A stretch of DNA of 64,000 nt, taken from contig JAZHSQ010000004.1 in NCBI GenBank assembly GCA_036454645.1, positions 1 through 64,000 on the forward strand, written 5' to 3'. Shown piece by piece: positions 19,088 through 26,334 of this stretch; the first letter of the stretch is position 1, and each line of letters begins with the position of its first letter. The notes beneath the pieces were generated by a model. That model had not been told where the DNA came from and did not search any database. It saw only the letters and a program-made list of their open reading frames with translations. Origin of the DNA: Olsenella_K sp036454645 (GTDB lineage Bacteria > Actinomycetota > Coriobacteriia > Coriobacteriales > Atopobiaceae). The position numbers were made by a program, and so were the translations under genes.

Positions 19088-19537
19088 CTAGTCGACGCCG
19101 CTGGAACCGAAGCCGCCCGTCCCGCGGTCGGTCTCGTCGAGGGCGGAGACCTCGACGAGCTCCACGCGGGGGACCTTGAGGATGACGAGCTGCGCGACCC
19201 TCTCGCCGCGCTCTATGCGGATGGGCCTCTTTGGATCGAGGTTGACCGCGCAGATCTTGAGCTCGCCGCGGTAGTGGGCGTCGATGAGCCCGGGGGTGTT
19301 CGCCATGGAGAGGCCCTCGCGCAGGGCGAGCCCGCTCCGCGGCATCACGAAGCCGGCGTAGCCGTCGGGAATCGCGACGGCGAGGCCCGTGGAGACGAGC
19401 CTGCGCTCGCCGGGCTCGAGCGTGACGTCCTCGGCGGAGCGCAGGTCCAGGCCCGCGTCCCCCTCGTAGGCGTACGCGGGGAGCTCGACTCCCGCGTCGA
19501 GCCTCCTGACCCTGAGCCGGACGTCCGCCTCACTCAT
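19088..19537 (-). CDS. dut: dUTP diphosphatase
   Basis: A 149-residue trimeric dUTPase that converts dUTP to dUMP and pyrophosphate, keeping uracil out of DNA and feeding thymidylate synthesis. All five motifs are visible: DAGLDL, PRSGLA, GLIDAHYRGE, RGERVAQLVI and the C-terminal RGTGGFGSSG that closes over the substrate. Length is normal. Its start overlaps the end of nrdR by 8 bp, suggesting co-translation and a shared dNTP theme. Confidence 0.95.
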   Translation of the reverse strand: MSEADVRLRVRRLDAGVELPAYAYEGDAGLDLRSAEDVTLEPGERRLVSTGLAVAIPDGYAGFVMPRSGLALREGLSMANTPGLIDAHYRGELKICAVNLDPKRPIRIERGERVAQLVILKVPRVELVEVSALDETDRGTGGFGSSGVD

Positions 19538-19982
19538 TGGACAGGCTCCTCAGCTCGGCGCTGAACTCGTCGATGTCCTTGAAGTCGCGGTAGACGGAGG
19601 CGAAGCGCACGTAGGCGACCTTGTCGACGTCGAGGAGCTTCTTCAGGACCATGCTCCCGATCTCCTGTGAGCTGACCTCGCCCACGCCCTCGTCCCGAAG
19701 CTCGGACTCGATGGAGTCGATGAGCTGGTCGAGCCTCTTGATGGGGATGTTGCGCTTCACGGTCGCTCGCACGAGCCCGCGCATGATCTTCTGCCGGTCG
19801 AAGGTCTCCTTGGTTCCGTCCTTCTTCACGACGAGGAGCGGCATCTCCTCCTTGCGCTCGTACGTCGTGAAGCGGAACCCGCACCGCGAGCACTCGCGCC
19901 TACGGCGTATGGCGTCGTTACCCTCCGATGGGCGGGAATCCACGACCTTCGACTCTTCGCAACCGCATTTGGGACAGCGCAT
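19530..19982 (-). CDS. nrdR: Transcriptional repressor NrdR
   Basis: A 150-residue regulator of ribonucleotide reductase genes. It has an N-terminal zinc ribbon (MRCPKCGCEESKVVDSRP, with the second pair CSRCGFRF) followed by an ATP-cone domain (LVVKKDGTKETFDRQKIMRG). The start at MRCPKC is invariant in the family, and AGGAGG lies 5-6 nt upstream. Longer upstream readings are noise. It senses dATP/ATP and blocks nrd promoters; no nrd genes are in this window. Confidence 0.96.
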   Translation of the reverse strand: MRCPKCGCEESKVVDSRPSEGNDAIRRRRECSRCGFRFTTYERKEEMPLLVVKKDGTKETFDRQKIMRGLVRATVKRNIPIKRLDQLIDSIESELRDEGVGEVSSQEIGSMVLKKLLDVDKVAYVRFASVYRDFKDIDEFSAELRSLSNE

Positions 19983-20042
19983 CTGACCTCCTAGCAAAAC
20001 CACTAGGGCACAGTAACACATTTCGTCCACAAATAAAGCGGC

Positions 20043-20072
20043 ATTATGCGACAAAAGTAAGTTTGAATTCAA
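20043..20072 (-). promoter_or_regulatory. Probable promoter of nrdR-dut
   Basis: On the - strand, TTGAAT (20072-20067), an 18-bp spacer and CATAAT (20048-20043), set in an AT-rich gap 60 bp before the nrdR start. Confidence 0.5.
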
Positions 20073-20100
20073 CGTTTAATCTGTCAGACGTGCGTTTTCA

Positions 20101-20577
20101 CTATCCGAGCACGGGGACCTCGAGAATCTGCCCGGGGACGAGCTTGGCGTCCTCGATGCCGTTCCGCTCGCGGATCCAGTCCACGACGGCGCGGGTGTCC
20201 ACCGAACCGCCAGAATGCCGCTCCGCGATCGAGGTGAGCGTGTCGCCGGGCGCGACGGAGACCGCCTGCTCGGGCGCGGAGCCGAGTAGGCTCGCGTAGC
20301 GGGCGTCCCTGGCCGCGGACTGGCCGAGGCTGATGACGACGGCGACGAGGGCGCCAGCCGCGAGAAGAACGACGGCGCTCGCCCACGCCGCCCTGGACTG
20401 CGCGCGCGTGCGGGTAGCGAGCGCCAGGCCCGCCCGTGGCCTACCCGCCCTCCGCGGCGCCTCCTCGCGGGCATGCGAGGCGGCACTCCCGAGCCCGCCC
20501 TCGATGACGCTGAGCCTGGGCCCCGCCTCGTGCGCGATCGCCGCGGAACCGTTGAACTCGTATGCCTGTGCGCCCAT
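20101..20577 (-). CDS. LysM-domain membrane protein, candidate SOS-linked cell division inhibitor (YneA/ChiZ-like)
   Basis: A 158-residue protein with a cytoplasmic N-terminal arm of about 60 residues, one membrane segment (about 63-85, AWASAVVLLAAGALVAVVIS) and an extracellular LysM domain (about 105-158, VSVAPGDTLTSIAERH ... VPGQILEVPVLG) that should bind peptidoglycan. It is transcribed divergently from lexA. YneA of Bacillus and ChiZ of mycobacteria have the same order and the same TM-plus-LysM plan and act as DNA-damage-induced division blocks. No catalytic domain is visible. The ATG at 20577 has AGAGGGGA upstream. The division role is inferred from synteny and architecture. Confidence 0.75.
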   Translation of the reverse strand: MGAQAYEFNGSAAIAHEAGPRLSVIEGGLGSAASHAREEAPRRAGRPRAGLALATRTRAQSRAAWASAVVLLAAGALVAVVISLGQSAARDARYASLLGSAPEQAVSVAPGDTLTSIAERHSGGSVDTRAVVDWIRERNGIEDAKLVPGQILEVPVLG

Positions 20578-20641
20578 CTTCTATCCCCTCTCGTTGGCTT
20601 CGCGACTGTTATACGGAAGCGGCGGGACAAGAAAAGAAATC
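20578..20641. other. 5' part of the lexA/LysM divergent promoter region
   Basis: The AT-richer start of the 166-bp divergent gap; it contains the LysM gene ribosome binding site near its left edge. The LexA-like sites follow at 20642-20719. Confidence 0.5.
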
Positions 20642-20719
20642 CGAACTTCTGTACCCAACTTCTGCTACTATTATTTACGTACAGAGGTTCGTGTCAAGGG
20701 GACCTAGAACATTCGTTTG
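20642..20719. promoter_or_regulatory. lexA: LexA-box-like sites between lexA and the LysM gene
   Basis: Three candidate sites are visible. CGAACTTCTGTACC lies at 20642-20655. Its inverted partner GTACAGAGGTTCG is at 20679-20691, reading CGAACCTCTGTAC on the other strand. AGAACATTCGTTTG is at 20706-20719. The consensus of Gram-positive LexA is CGAAC-N4-GTTCG. Each half-site is good on one side only, so this is suggestive of autoregulation and control of both divergent genes. Confidence 0.6.
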
Positions 20720-20743
20720 GAGACAAGCTACAGGAGGCTCGGG

Positions 20744-21394
20744 ATGGCCAAGGGCAAACTCAGCGCACGTCAGCAGAGCATCTACGACTTCATCTGCGCC
20801 TACACGCGTGACCACGGCTACCCGCCCTCGGTGCGAGAGATCGGCACCGCGGTCGGCCTCGCCTCCCCCTCCACGGTCCACATGCACCTCAAGTCCCTCG
20901 AGAGCATGGGCTACATCCACCGCGACTCCAAGAAGCCCCGCACCATCGAGGTTGTCGAGGACGAGCAGGGAGGGCAGCCAGCCCGCCTGGTGGACGTCTC
21001 GGAGGACGTGGACGCCAACACCATCAGGCTCCCGCTGGTTGGCCGCGTAGCGGCGGGCCTCCCCATCCTCGCCGAGCAGAACGTCGAGGAGGTGCTGACG
21101 CTCCCCACGAGCATCGTGGGGGACTCGAGCTCCTTCATCCTCAAGGTCCGCGGCGAGTCTATGATCAACGCCGGCATCTTCGACGGCGACTACATCGTGG
21201 TGAAGGAGCAGCACGAGGCCCACAACGGGGAGATCGTCGTGGCCCTCATAGACGACTCGGCGACGGTCAAGACCTTCTACAAGGAGAAGGACCGCGTGAG
21301 GCTCCAGCCCGAGAACGACTCGATGGAGCCCATCTACGCGGACAACCCGCAGATCCTCGGCAGGGTGACCGCCCTCATCCGCTCGATCTCCTAG
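20744..21394 (+). CDS. lexA: SOS repressor LexA
   Basis: A 216-residue repressor. The N-terminal winged helix (residues 1-70) carries YPPSVREIG and SPSTVHMHL. The self-cleavage site is Ala104-Gly105 in RVAAGLP. The S24-type latent protease has nucleophile Ser139 in GESM and Lys176 in TVKTF. Cleavage stimulated by RecA filaments would switch on DNA repair genes. The ATG at 20744 has AGGAGG upstream. The candidate binding site at 20706-20719 is just ahead of it, consistent with autoregulation. Confidence 0.96.
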   Translation: MAKGKLSARQQSIYDFICAYTRDHGYPPSVREIGTAVGLASPSTVHMHLKSLESMGYIHRDSKKPRTIEVVEDEQGGQPARLVDVSEDVDANTIRLPLVGRVAAGLPILAEQNVEEVLTLPTSIVGDSSSFILKVRGESMINAGIFDGDYIVVKEQHEAHNGEIVVALIDDSATVKTFYKEKDRVRLQPENDSMEPIYADNPQILGRVTALIRSIS

Positions 21395-21402
21395 GGGCGC
21401 CG

Positions 21403-22134
21403 GTGGAGCGGGTGCGCGTCTTCGACGCACTGCGGGGGTTCTCCGTCCTCTCGATGATGAGCTTCCACCTCTGCTACGACCTGAGGTACCTCTACGGGCT
21501 GCCGATGGCGTGGTTCGCCCCGCCCCTCGTGGACGTATGGAGGGCGAGCATCTCCTGGACTTTCCTCTTCGTCGCGGGCTGCATGTGCGTGTTCTCGCGC
21601 AGCAACCTGAGGCGGGGCCTCGTCTACGGCGCCTTCGCGCTGCTCATCTTCGTCGCGACGAGCGTCGCGGCGGCGGACGTCCCCATAAGCTTCGGCATCA
21701 TCTTCTGCATGTCCGCCTGCACCCTCGCCTACGCCCTGCTCGAGCGGATCCGCCTCGCCCCGAGGGGTCCCGTGGCTGGGTCGCTCCTGCTCGCCCTCTT
21801 CGTGATGTGCCTCGGCGTGACCCGTGGCCATGTGGGGGTGGGGCCGCTCACGGTCGAGCTGCCTGCCTCCCTCTACGCCACGGACTACCTCTCCTGGCTC
21901 GGCTTCCCGGGTCCGACGTTCGAGTCGGGGGACTACTACCCCGTCCTCCCCTACCTGCTCATGTACCTCAGCGGCGCCTCCTTCAACGCGTGGTGGAAGG
22001 GGCTAGGCTACCCCGAGCGGCTGCGCAGGCGCGTCTCACGGCCGCTCGAGTTCGTGGGGAGGCACGCGCTGGCGTTCTACGTGGTTCACCAGCCGCTCTT
22101 CCTCACACTCCTCGCGATAGTACCGCTCCCGTAG
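21403..22134 (+). CDS. DUF1624/heparan-alpha-glucosaminide N-acetyltransferase-like membrane protein
   Basis: A 243-residue integral membrane protein with about six or seven hydrophobic segments. It has the DUF1624 signature: an N-terminal RVRVFDALRGFSVLSMM, SFHLCYDLRY, and a late RPLEFVGRHALAFYVVHQP. Relatives include the catalytic region of HGSNAT acyltransferases, so transfer of an acyl group to a sugar across the membrane is conceivable. Bacterial members are mostly uncharacterised. The GTG start is 8 bp after lexA, so it may be transcribed with lexA, but nothing else ties it to DNA damage. Confidence 0.78.
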   Translation: MERVRVFDALRGFSVLSMMSFHLCYDLRYLYGLPMAWFAPPLVDVWRASISWTFLFVAGCMCVFSRSNLRRGLVYGAFALLIFVATSVAAADVPISFGIIFCMSACTLAYALLERIRLAPRGPVAGSLLLALFVMCLGVTRGHVGVGPLTVELPASLYATDYLSWLGFPGPTFESGDYYPVLPYLLMYLSGASFNAWWKGLGYPERLRRRVSRPLEFVGRHALAFYVVHQPLFLTLLAIVPLP

Positions 22135-22159
22135 GGCCTCGCCGTGGCGGCCCCGGCAT

Positions 22160-22182
22160 CCCGGGCGGTGTCACCGCCCGGG
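22160..22182. terminator. Palindromic hairpin between convergent genes
   Basis: CCCGGGCGGTG and CACCGCCCGGG form an 11-bp stem with one central base, between the DUF1624 and hflX stops. The loop must open by a few bases in RNA. There is no T-tract. Confidence 0.55.
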
Positions 22183-22186
22183 CTCC

Positions 22187-23488
22187 TCACGACCGCTCGA
22201 CGTCCGCGGCGTAGGGCGCGAGCGCGGACGCCATCCGCCTCGGCGCCATGACCGTGGCCACGAGGCCGCCCTGGCCATACTGCTCCCTCACGACGCGGCA
22301 GCGCTCGTGCACCATCTTGATGAGGAAGCCCTTGTCGTAGGGGATCTCCACGGTCATGTCCACGTCGTCGGCGGAGGCCTCCTTGGCCACCCGGTAGAGC
22401 AGCGCCCGCACGCCGAGGCCCGTCTGCGCGGAAATGAGCTCTGCGCCTGGGTGCGAGGCGGCGAGCGCCGTGCGCTCCCCCTCGTCCAGGAGGTCGCACT
22501 TGTTGTAGACCTCCACGCAGCGGACGCCGTCCGCGCCGATCTCGCCCAGGATCCCCCTCACCGCGCGTACCTCCTTGGCGGCGTTCGGGTCCGAGGCGTC
22601 GACCACGAGCAGGATAAGGTCAGCCGCGCACACCTCCGCGAGGGTGGACTTGAACGCCTCCACGAGCATCGTGGGGAGCTTCTGGATGAAGCCGACCGTG
22701 TCCGTGACGGTGACCTTTCGCCCCTCCTCGAGGTCGAGGGCCCTGGTCGTAGGGTCGAGAGTCGCGAAGAGCTCGTCCCTCACGTAGACGTCCGAGCCGG
22801 TCAGGCGGTTCAGCAGCGTCGACTTACCCGCGTTGGTGTAGCCCACCAGAGCGACCCGGAAGACGCCCGAGTCCCAGCGCGCCTTGCTCTGGACGCCGCG
22901 CCTGAGGTCGAGGGCGGCGAGCTCGCGCCTCAGGGTCGAGATGCGGTCGCGCACGAGGCGGCGGTCCACCTCGAGCTGGCTCTCGCCCTGGCCGAACCTG
23001 CTCCCGATGCCGCCGCGCGTCTGCTCGCGCACGAGGTGCCCCCACATGCCGCGCAGGCGCGGCAGGAGGTACTGGTTCTGGGCGAGCTCGACCTGCAGGC
23101 GGCCCTCGCGCGTCTTGGCGTGGGCGCCGAAGATGTCCAGGATGAGGGCCGTGCGGTCGATGACCTTGGCGTGCTTGCCCACGATGCCCTCGAGGTTGGA
23201 CTGCTGGGAGGGCGTGAGCTCGTCGTCGAAGATGACGACGTCGGCGTCGAGGCTGCGCGCCAGCCGCGCGATCTCCTCGGCCTTGCCGCTCCCCACGAAG
23301 GTCTTGGGCACGGGCCTGTCGAGGCGCTGCGTCACCTCCGCCACGACCTCGGCGCCGTCGGTCTCCGCCAGGCGCGCCAGCTCGGCCAGCGACTCCTCCA
23401 CCGGCCACTCGGCTGCGCCCATGTCGACGCCCACGACGATCGCCCTCTCCGGCACCGGCGCCGTCGACTGCGGCTCGAAGCGACCCAA
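22187..23488 (-). CDS. hflX: GTPase HflX, ribosome rescue/recycling
   Basis: A 433-residue GTPase. The HflX-specific N-terminal domain (VGSGKAEEIARL, IFDDELTPSQQSNLE) is followed by a helical linker and a G domain: G1 is GYTNAGKSTLLN, G3 is DTVGFIQKLP, and NKCD is present. HflX splits stalled 70S ribosomes in related bacteria. The TTG start at 23488 is supported by GGGAGG 7 nt upstream, at the end of miaA, which ends 1 bp before. An ATG at residue 23 would remove the conserved ERAIVVGVDM strand. It is the last gene of the spoVS-miaB-miaA-hflX run. Confidence 0.93.
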   Translation of the reverse strand: MGRFEPQSTAPVPERAIVVGVDMGAAEWPVEESLAELARLAETDGAEVVAEVTQRLDRPVPKTFVGSGKAEEIARLARSLDADVVIFDDELTPSQQSNLEGIVGKHAKVIDRTALILDIFGAHAKTREGRLQVELAQNQYLLPRLRGMWGHLVREQTRGGIGSRFGQGESQLEVDRRLVRDRISTLRRELAALDLRRGVQSKARWDSGVFRVALVGYTNAGKSTLLNRLTGSDVYVRDELFATLDPTTRALDLEEGRKVTVTDTVGFIQKLPTMLVEAFKSTLAEVCAADLILLVVDASDPNAAKEVRAVRGILGEIGADGVRCVEVYNKCDLLDEGERTALAASHPGAELISAQTGLGVRALLYRVAKEASADDVDMTVEIPYDKGFLIKMVHERCRVVREQYGQGGLVATVMAPRRMASALAPYAADVERS

Positions 23489-23489
23489 G

Positions 23490-24509
23490 CTACGCCTCCC
23501 TCGGACGCGAGAGGTCGTCGACTATGGCGTCCACGGCCGCGTCCATGCCGGCGGAGGCCACGTCCAGCCAGCGCGCCCGGCCGTCGCGGCGCAGCCACGA
23601 GAGCTGCCGCTTGGCGTAGCGCCTGGTGCGCACCTTGATCTTCTCGCGCGCCTCGTCGAGCGTGCACTCGCCCGCGAGCGCCGCGAGCACCTCCTTGTAG
23701 CCTATGGCCTGGCCCGCCGTCGAGTCCCGCACGAGGCCCCTGCCGACGAGCGAGGCGACCTCCTCCACCAGGCCGCAATCGAACATCTCGTCTACGCGCT
23801 CCTCGATCCTGCGGTAGAGCAGGGCCCTGTCCGCCAAGATGGCCCAGATGCGCGCGTCGTAGTGGGGTCTGTGCTCCCCGAGCCCCGCGTGCTGGTCGGC
23901 GTAGCTCGTTCCCTCGTCGAGCATCTCGAGGGCGCGCTCGACCCTGCGCACGTTGTTGGGGTGGATGAGCGCCGCGCTCCTGGGGTCGCGCCGGGCGAGG
24001 AGGTCGTGGAGGCCCGAGGGGCCGACCTCCCTGGCCAGGGCCTCGTAGCGCCTGCGCGCGGCCGTCTCGGTGCCCCCCTCGGGAAAGGACATCTCGTCGA
24101 CGACTGCGTCGAGGTAGAGCCCGGTGCCTCCGCAGAGGACGGGCGTGAGGCCGGCCGCGAGCGCCCCGTCGACGACCTCGCGGGCCGATCGCTGGAAGAG
24201 CGCCACGGAGTACTCTTGGTCGACGTCGCAGACGTCGACCATCGCGAGCGGCACGCGGCGCTCGGCCTCGGGCACCTTCGCGGTGCCGACGTCCATGCCG
24301 CGGTAGACCTGCATGGCGTCCACCGAGACGACCATGGAGCCCAGCCGGAGCGCGACCTCCTCTGCCAGGGCGCTCTTGCCCGAGGCCGTCGGCCCCACGA
24401 CGCAGGGCACGGGGCGGCCGAGGCCGGCTGCGGCACGGCCTTCGGCGCGTCGCGGGCCGGCGCTGCGGCCTTCGGGGGCGCGGCCAGCCGGAAGCGGGGC
24501 CTGCGTCAT
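23490..24509 (-). CDS. miaA: tRNA dimethylallyltransferase
   Basis: A 339-residue enzyme that adds a dimethylallyl group to N6 of A37 in tRNAs reading UNN codons; MiaB, next door, then methylthiolates the product. It has the P-loop GPTASGKS, DAMQVYRGMDVGTAK, GGTGLYLDA and the RRYAKRQLSWLR tail motif. The common DSxQVYRG motif reads DAMQVYRG here. A 30-residue Arg/Gly/Ala-rich N-terminal extension precedes the catalytic domain. The ATG overlaps the miaB stop by 4 bp, which supports this start over others. Confidence 0.95.
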   Translation of the reverse strand: MTQAPLPAGRAPEGRSAGPRRAEGRAAAGLGRPVPCVVGPTASGKSALAEEVALRLGSMVVSVDAMQVYRGMDVGTAKVPEAERRVPLAMVDVCDVDQEYSVALFQRSAREVVDGALAAGLTPVLCGGTGLYLDAVVDEMSFPEGGTETAARRRYEALAREVGPSGLHDLLARRDPRSAALIHPNNVRRVERALEMLDEGTSYADQHAGLGEHRPHYDARIWAILADRALLYRRIEERVDEMFDCGLVEEVASLVGRGLVRDSTAGQAIGYKEVLAALAGECTLDEAREKIKVRTRRYAKRQLSWLRRDGRARWLDVASAGMDAAVDAIVDDLSRPREA

Positions 24510-25876
24510 CTGGCCTCGCCGCACACGGTGCCCCTGAGGTACCAGGTCCTGGCCTCGTCGACGTGCACGGGGACGATCCTGCCGACGAGCGAGTCGAGCG
24601 AGTGCCCCTCGGGCGCGGGGAAGTGGACCGTCACGTTCTTCTCGCTGTGGCCCACGAGGACGGAGTCGTCCCTCTTGGAGGCGCCCTCGACGAGCACGCC
24701 GACCTCGCGGTCGAGCTCCTCCTGGTTGGCGTCGTGCGCGAGGCGCTCGACCAGCGCCACCAGGCGGTCGAAGCGGTCCTGGATCACCTCGTGGGGCGTG
24801 TCGTCCTCCATACGCGCGGCGGGCGTGCCGGGGCGCTTGGAGTAGATGAAGGTGTAAGCAGCCGAGAAGCCCACCTCCTCCACGAGCGAGAGCGTCTGCT
24901 GGAAGTCCTCCTCCGTCTCGCCGGGGAAGCCGACGATGATGTCGGTCGTGAGCGCGATGTCGGGGATGGCGCGGCGCAGGGACTCCGCGAGCCTCAGGTA
25001 GCCGTCCCTCGTGTAGCTGCGGTTCATGGCGCGCAGGACGCGCGTCGAGCCGCTCTGCACGGCGAGGTGCAGTTGGGGCATCACGCTCTCGGTCTCCGCC
25101 ATGGCCCGGATGGTCTCCTCGGAGAGGTCCTTGGGGTTGGAGGAGGTGAAGCGGATCCTGTCGACGCCGGTCTCCCCCACCTTGCGCAGCAGCCCGGCGA
25201 AGCGCGGCTCGCCGTAGCGGTCGCGCCCGTAGGAGTTGACGTTCTGGCCCAGGAGCGTGATCTCTCGCACGCCGTCCTCCACCAGGCGGCCGCACTCGGA
25301 GACGACGCTCTCCATCGAGCGGCTCCGCTCGCGGCCGCGCACGTACGGCACGATGCAGTACGTGCAGAAGTTGTTGCAGCCCGTCATGATCGGCACCCAC
25401 GCGTGGAAACTCTGGGCCCTGTGGCTCGGCAGGTCGGTGGAGAAGCCACGGCCCTCCTCGGCCGTGTCCACCTCGATCGCGCCGGGCTTGGACTCGAACG
25501 CCTCCGCGAGCAGCCTCGGCACGGAGGCGAGCGCGCTCGTACCGAAGACCACGTCCACGTTGGGCGCGTGCTCGCGGAGCCGCTCGCCGTCGCGCTGCGC
25601 TATGCAGCCGCCGACGGCGACGACGCGCCTGCCCGACGGCGGCTCGGGCGTGCTCACCATGGCGGAGGCCTGCCCGTAGAGCCTGGTGTCGGCGTTCTCG
25701 CGCACGCAGCAGGTCATGAAGACGACCACGTCGGCCTCCTCGGGCGTCGCCACCTCGATGAGGCCGCAATCGTCCAGCAGGCCGGAGACGCGCTCCGAGT
25801 CGTGCATGTTCATCTGGCAGCCGAAGGTCCTGATGAAGTAGGTCTTTCCCCTCAGCACTGGGTAGGTGTTGCTCAT
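24506..25876 (-). CDS. miaB: tRNA-2-methylthio-N6-dimethylallyladenosine synthase
   Basis: A 456-residue radical-SAM methylthiotransferase. The N-terminal UPF0004 domain has auxiliary cluster cysteines (FGCQMNMHDSE, MTCCVRENAD, GCIAQRDGE). The radical-SAM motif is CTYCIVPYVRGRERS, preceded by NNFC. The TRAM domain is at the C-terminus. It acts directly after MiaA on A37 of tRNA, which fits the overlap of the two genes. It starts 3 bp after the spoVS stop. MtaB and RimO elsewhere in the window are separate members with different N-terminal motifs. Confidence 0.96.
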   Translation of the reverse strand: MSNTYPVLRGKTYFIRTFGCQMNMHDSERVSGLLDDCGLIEVATPEEADVVVFMTCCVRENADTRLYGQASAMVSTPEPPSGRRVVAVGGCIAQRDGERLREHAPNVDVVFGTSALASVPRLLAEAFESKPGAIEVDTAEEGRGFSTDLPSHRAQSFHAWVPIMTGCNNFCTYCIVPYVRGRERSRSMESVVSECGRLVEDGVREITLLGQNVNSYGRDRYGEPRFAGLLRKVGETGVDRIRFTSSNPKDLSEETIRAMAETESVMPQLHLAVQSGSTRVLRAMNRSYTRDGYLRLAESLRRAIPDIALTTDIIVGFPGETEEDFQQTLSLVEEVGFSAAYTFIYSKRPGTPAARMEDDTPHEVIQDRFDRLVALVERLAHDANQEELDREVGVLVEGASKRDDSVLVGHSEKNVTVHFPAPEGHSLDSLVGRIVPVHVDEARTWYLRGTVCGEAR

Positions 25877-25879
25877 GCG

Positions 25880-26194
25880 CTAGACCGTCCTCGCCCCGTC
25901 CTGTCCGAGCATCTGGGAGGCCTGGGACGCGAGCTTGTGCACGTACACGGCGATCCTGATCGCGGTCCTGCTCTCCCCGCCTATCTCGATGTCCGAGAAG
26001 GTCGGCGCGCAGGAGACGTCGACGCCCGTGGGGATGAGAAAGCCCCTCGCGATCGCGACGGCCTTGATGGCCTGGTTCACCGCGCCGGCGCCCACGCACT
26101 GGATGTTGACGGGGACGCCGTCCTTGACCATGCCGGCGATCGCTCCGGCCACCGAGGCGGGCGACGACTTGCTCGACACTTTGAGAAAATCCAT
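25880..26194 (-). CDS. spoVS: Stage V sporulation protein S-like (SpoVS), Alba-type fold
   Basis: A 104-residue protein closely matching SpoVS. It begins MDFLKVSSKSSPASVAGAIAG and continues VNIQCVGAGAVNQAIKAVAIARGF and DIEIGGESRTAIRI. The Alba-like fold suggests nucleic-acid binding. In Bacillus it influences septation and sporulation, but homologues occur in many non-sporulating bacteria. The ATG at 26194 has CCAGGAGCC upstream. It leads the miaB-miaA-hflX run. A longer frame upstream has no family similarity and is not used. Confidence 0.9.
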   Translation of the reverse strand: MDFLKVSSKSSPASVAGAIAGMVKDGVPVNIQCVGAGAVNQAIKAVAIARGFLIPTGVDVSCAPTFSDIEIGGESRTAIRIAVYVHKLASQASQMLGQDGARTV

Positions 26195-26228
26195 GTTCTG
26201 GCTCCTGGATGCTACGAACACCCTGTGT

Positions 26229-26258
26229 GCATTAGTATGGCATTTAAACAATCGTCAA
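26229..26258 (-). promoter_or_regulatory. Possible promoter upstream of spoVS-miaB-miaA-hflX
   Basis: On the - strand, TTGACG (26258-26253) followed 18 bp later by TAATGC (26234-26229). The -35 is good and the -10 is weak. It lies in an AT-rich patch about 35 bp before the spoVS start. Confidence 0.4.
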
Positions 26259-26334
26259 TTCTAACGGTCCTCCGCGCACGTGAGAAGCCCCGCGGCCCAA
26301 TTTGTCCCGCAAGACCCACGCGGCGGCGCGCCGC

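Noticed and set aside
25880..26251. Longer spoVS reading frame starting at 26251
   Set aside because: The extra 19 residues lie over the promoter-like region and do not match the family, whereas MDFLKVSSKSSP has a ribosome binding site and is the usual start.
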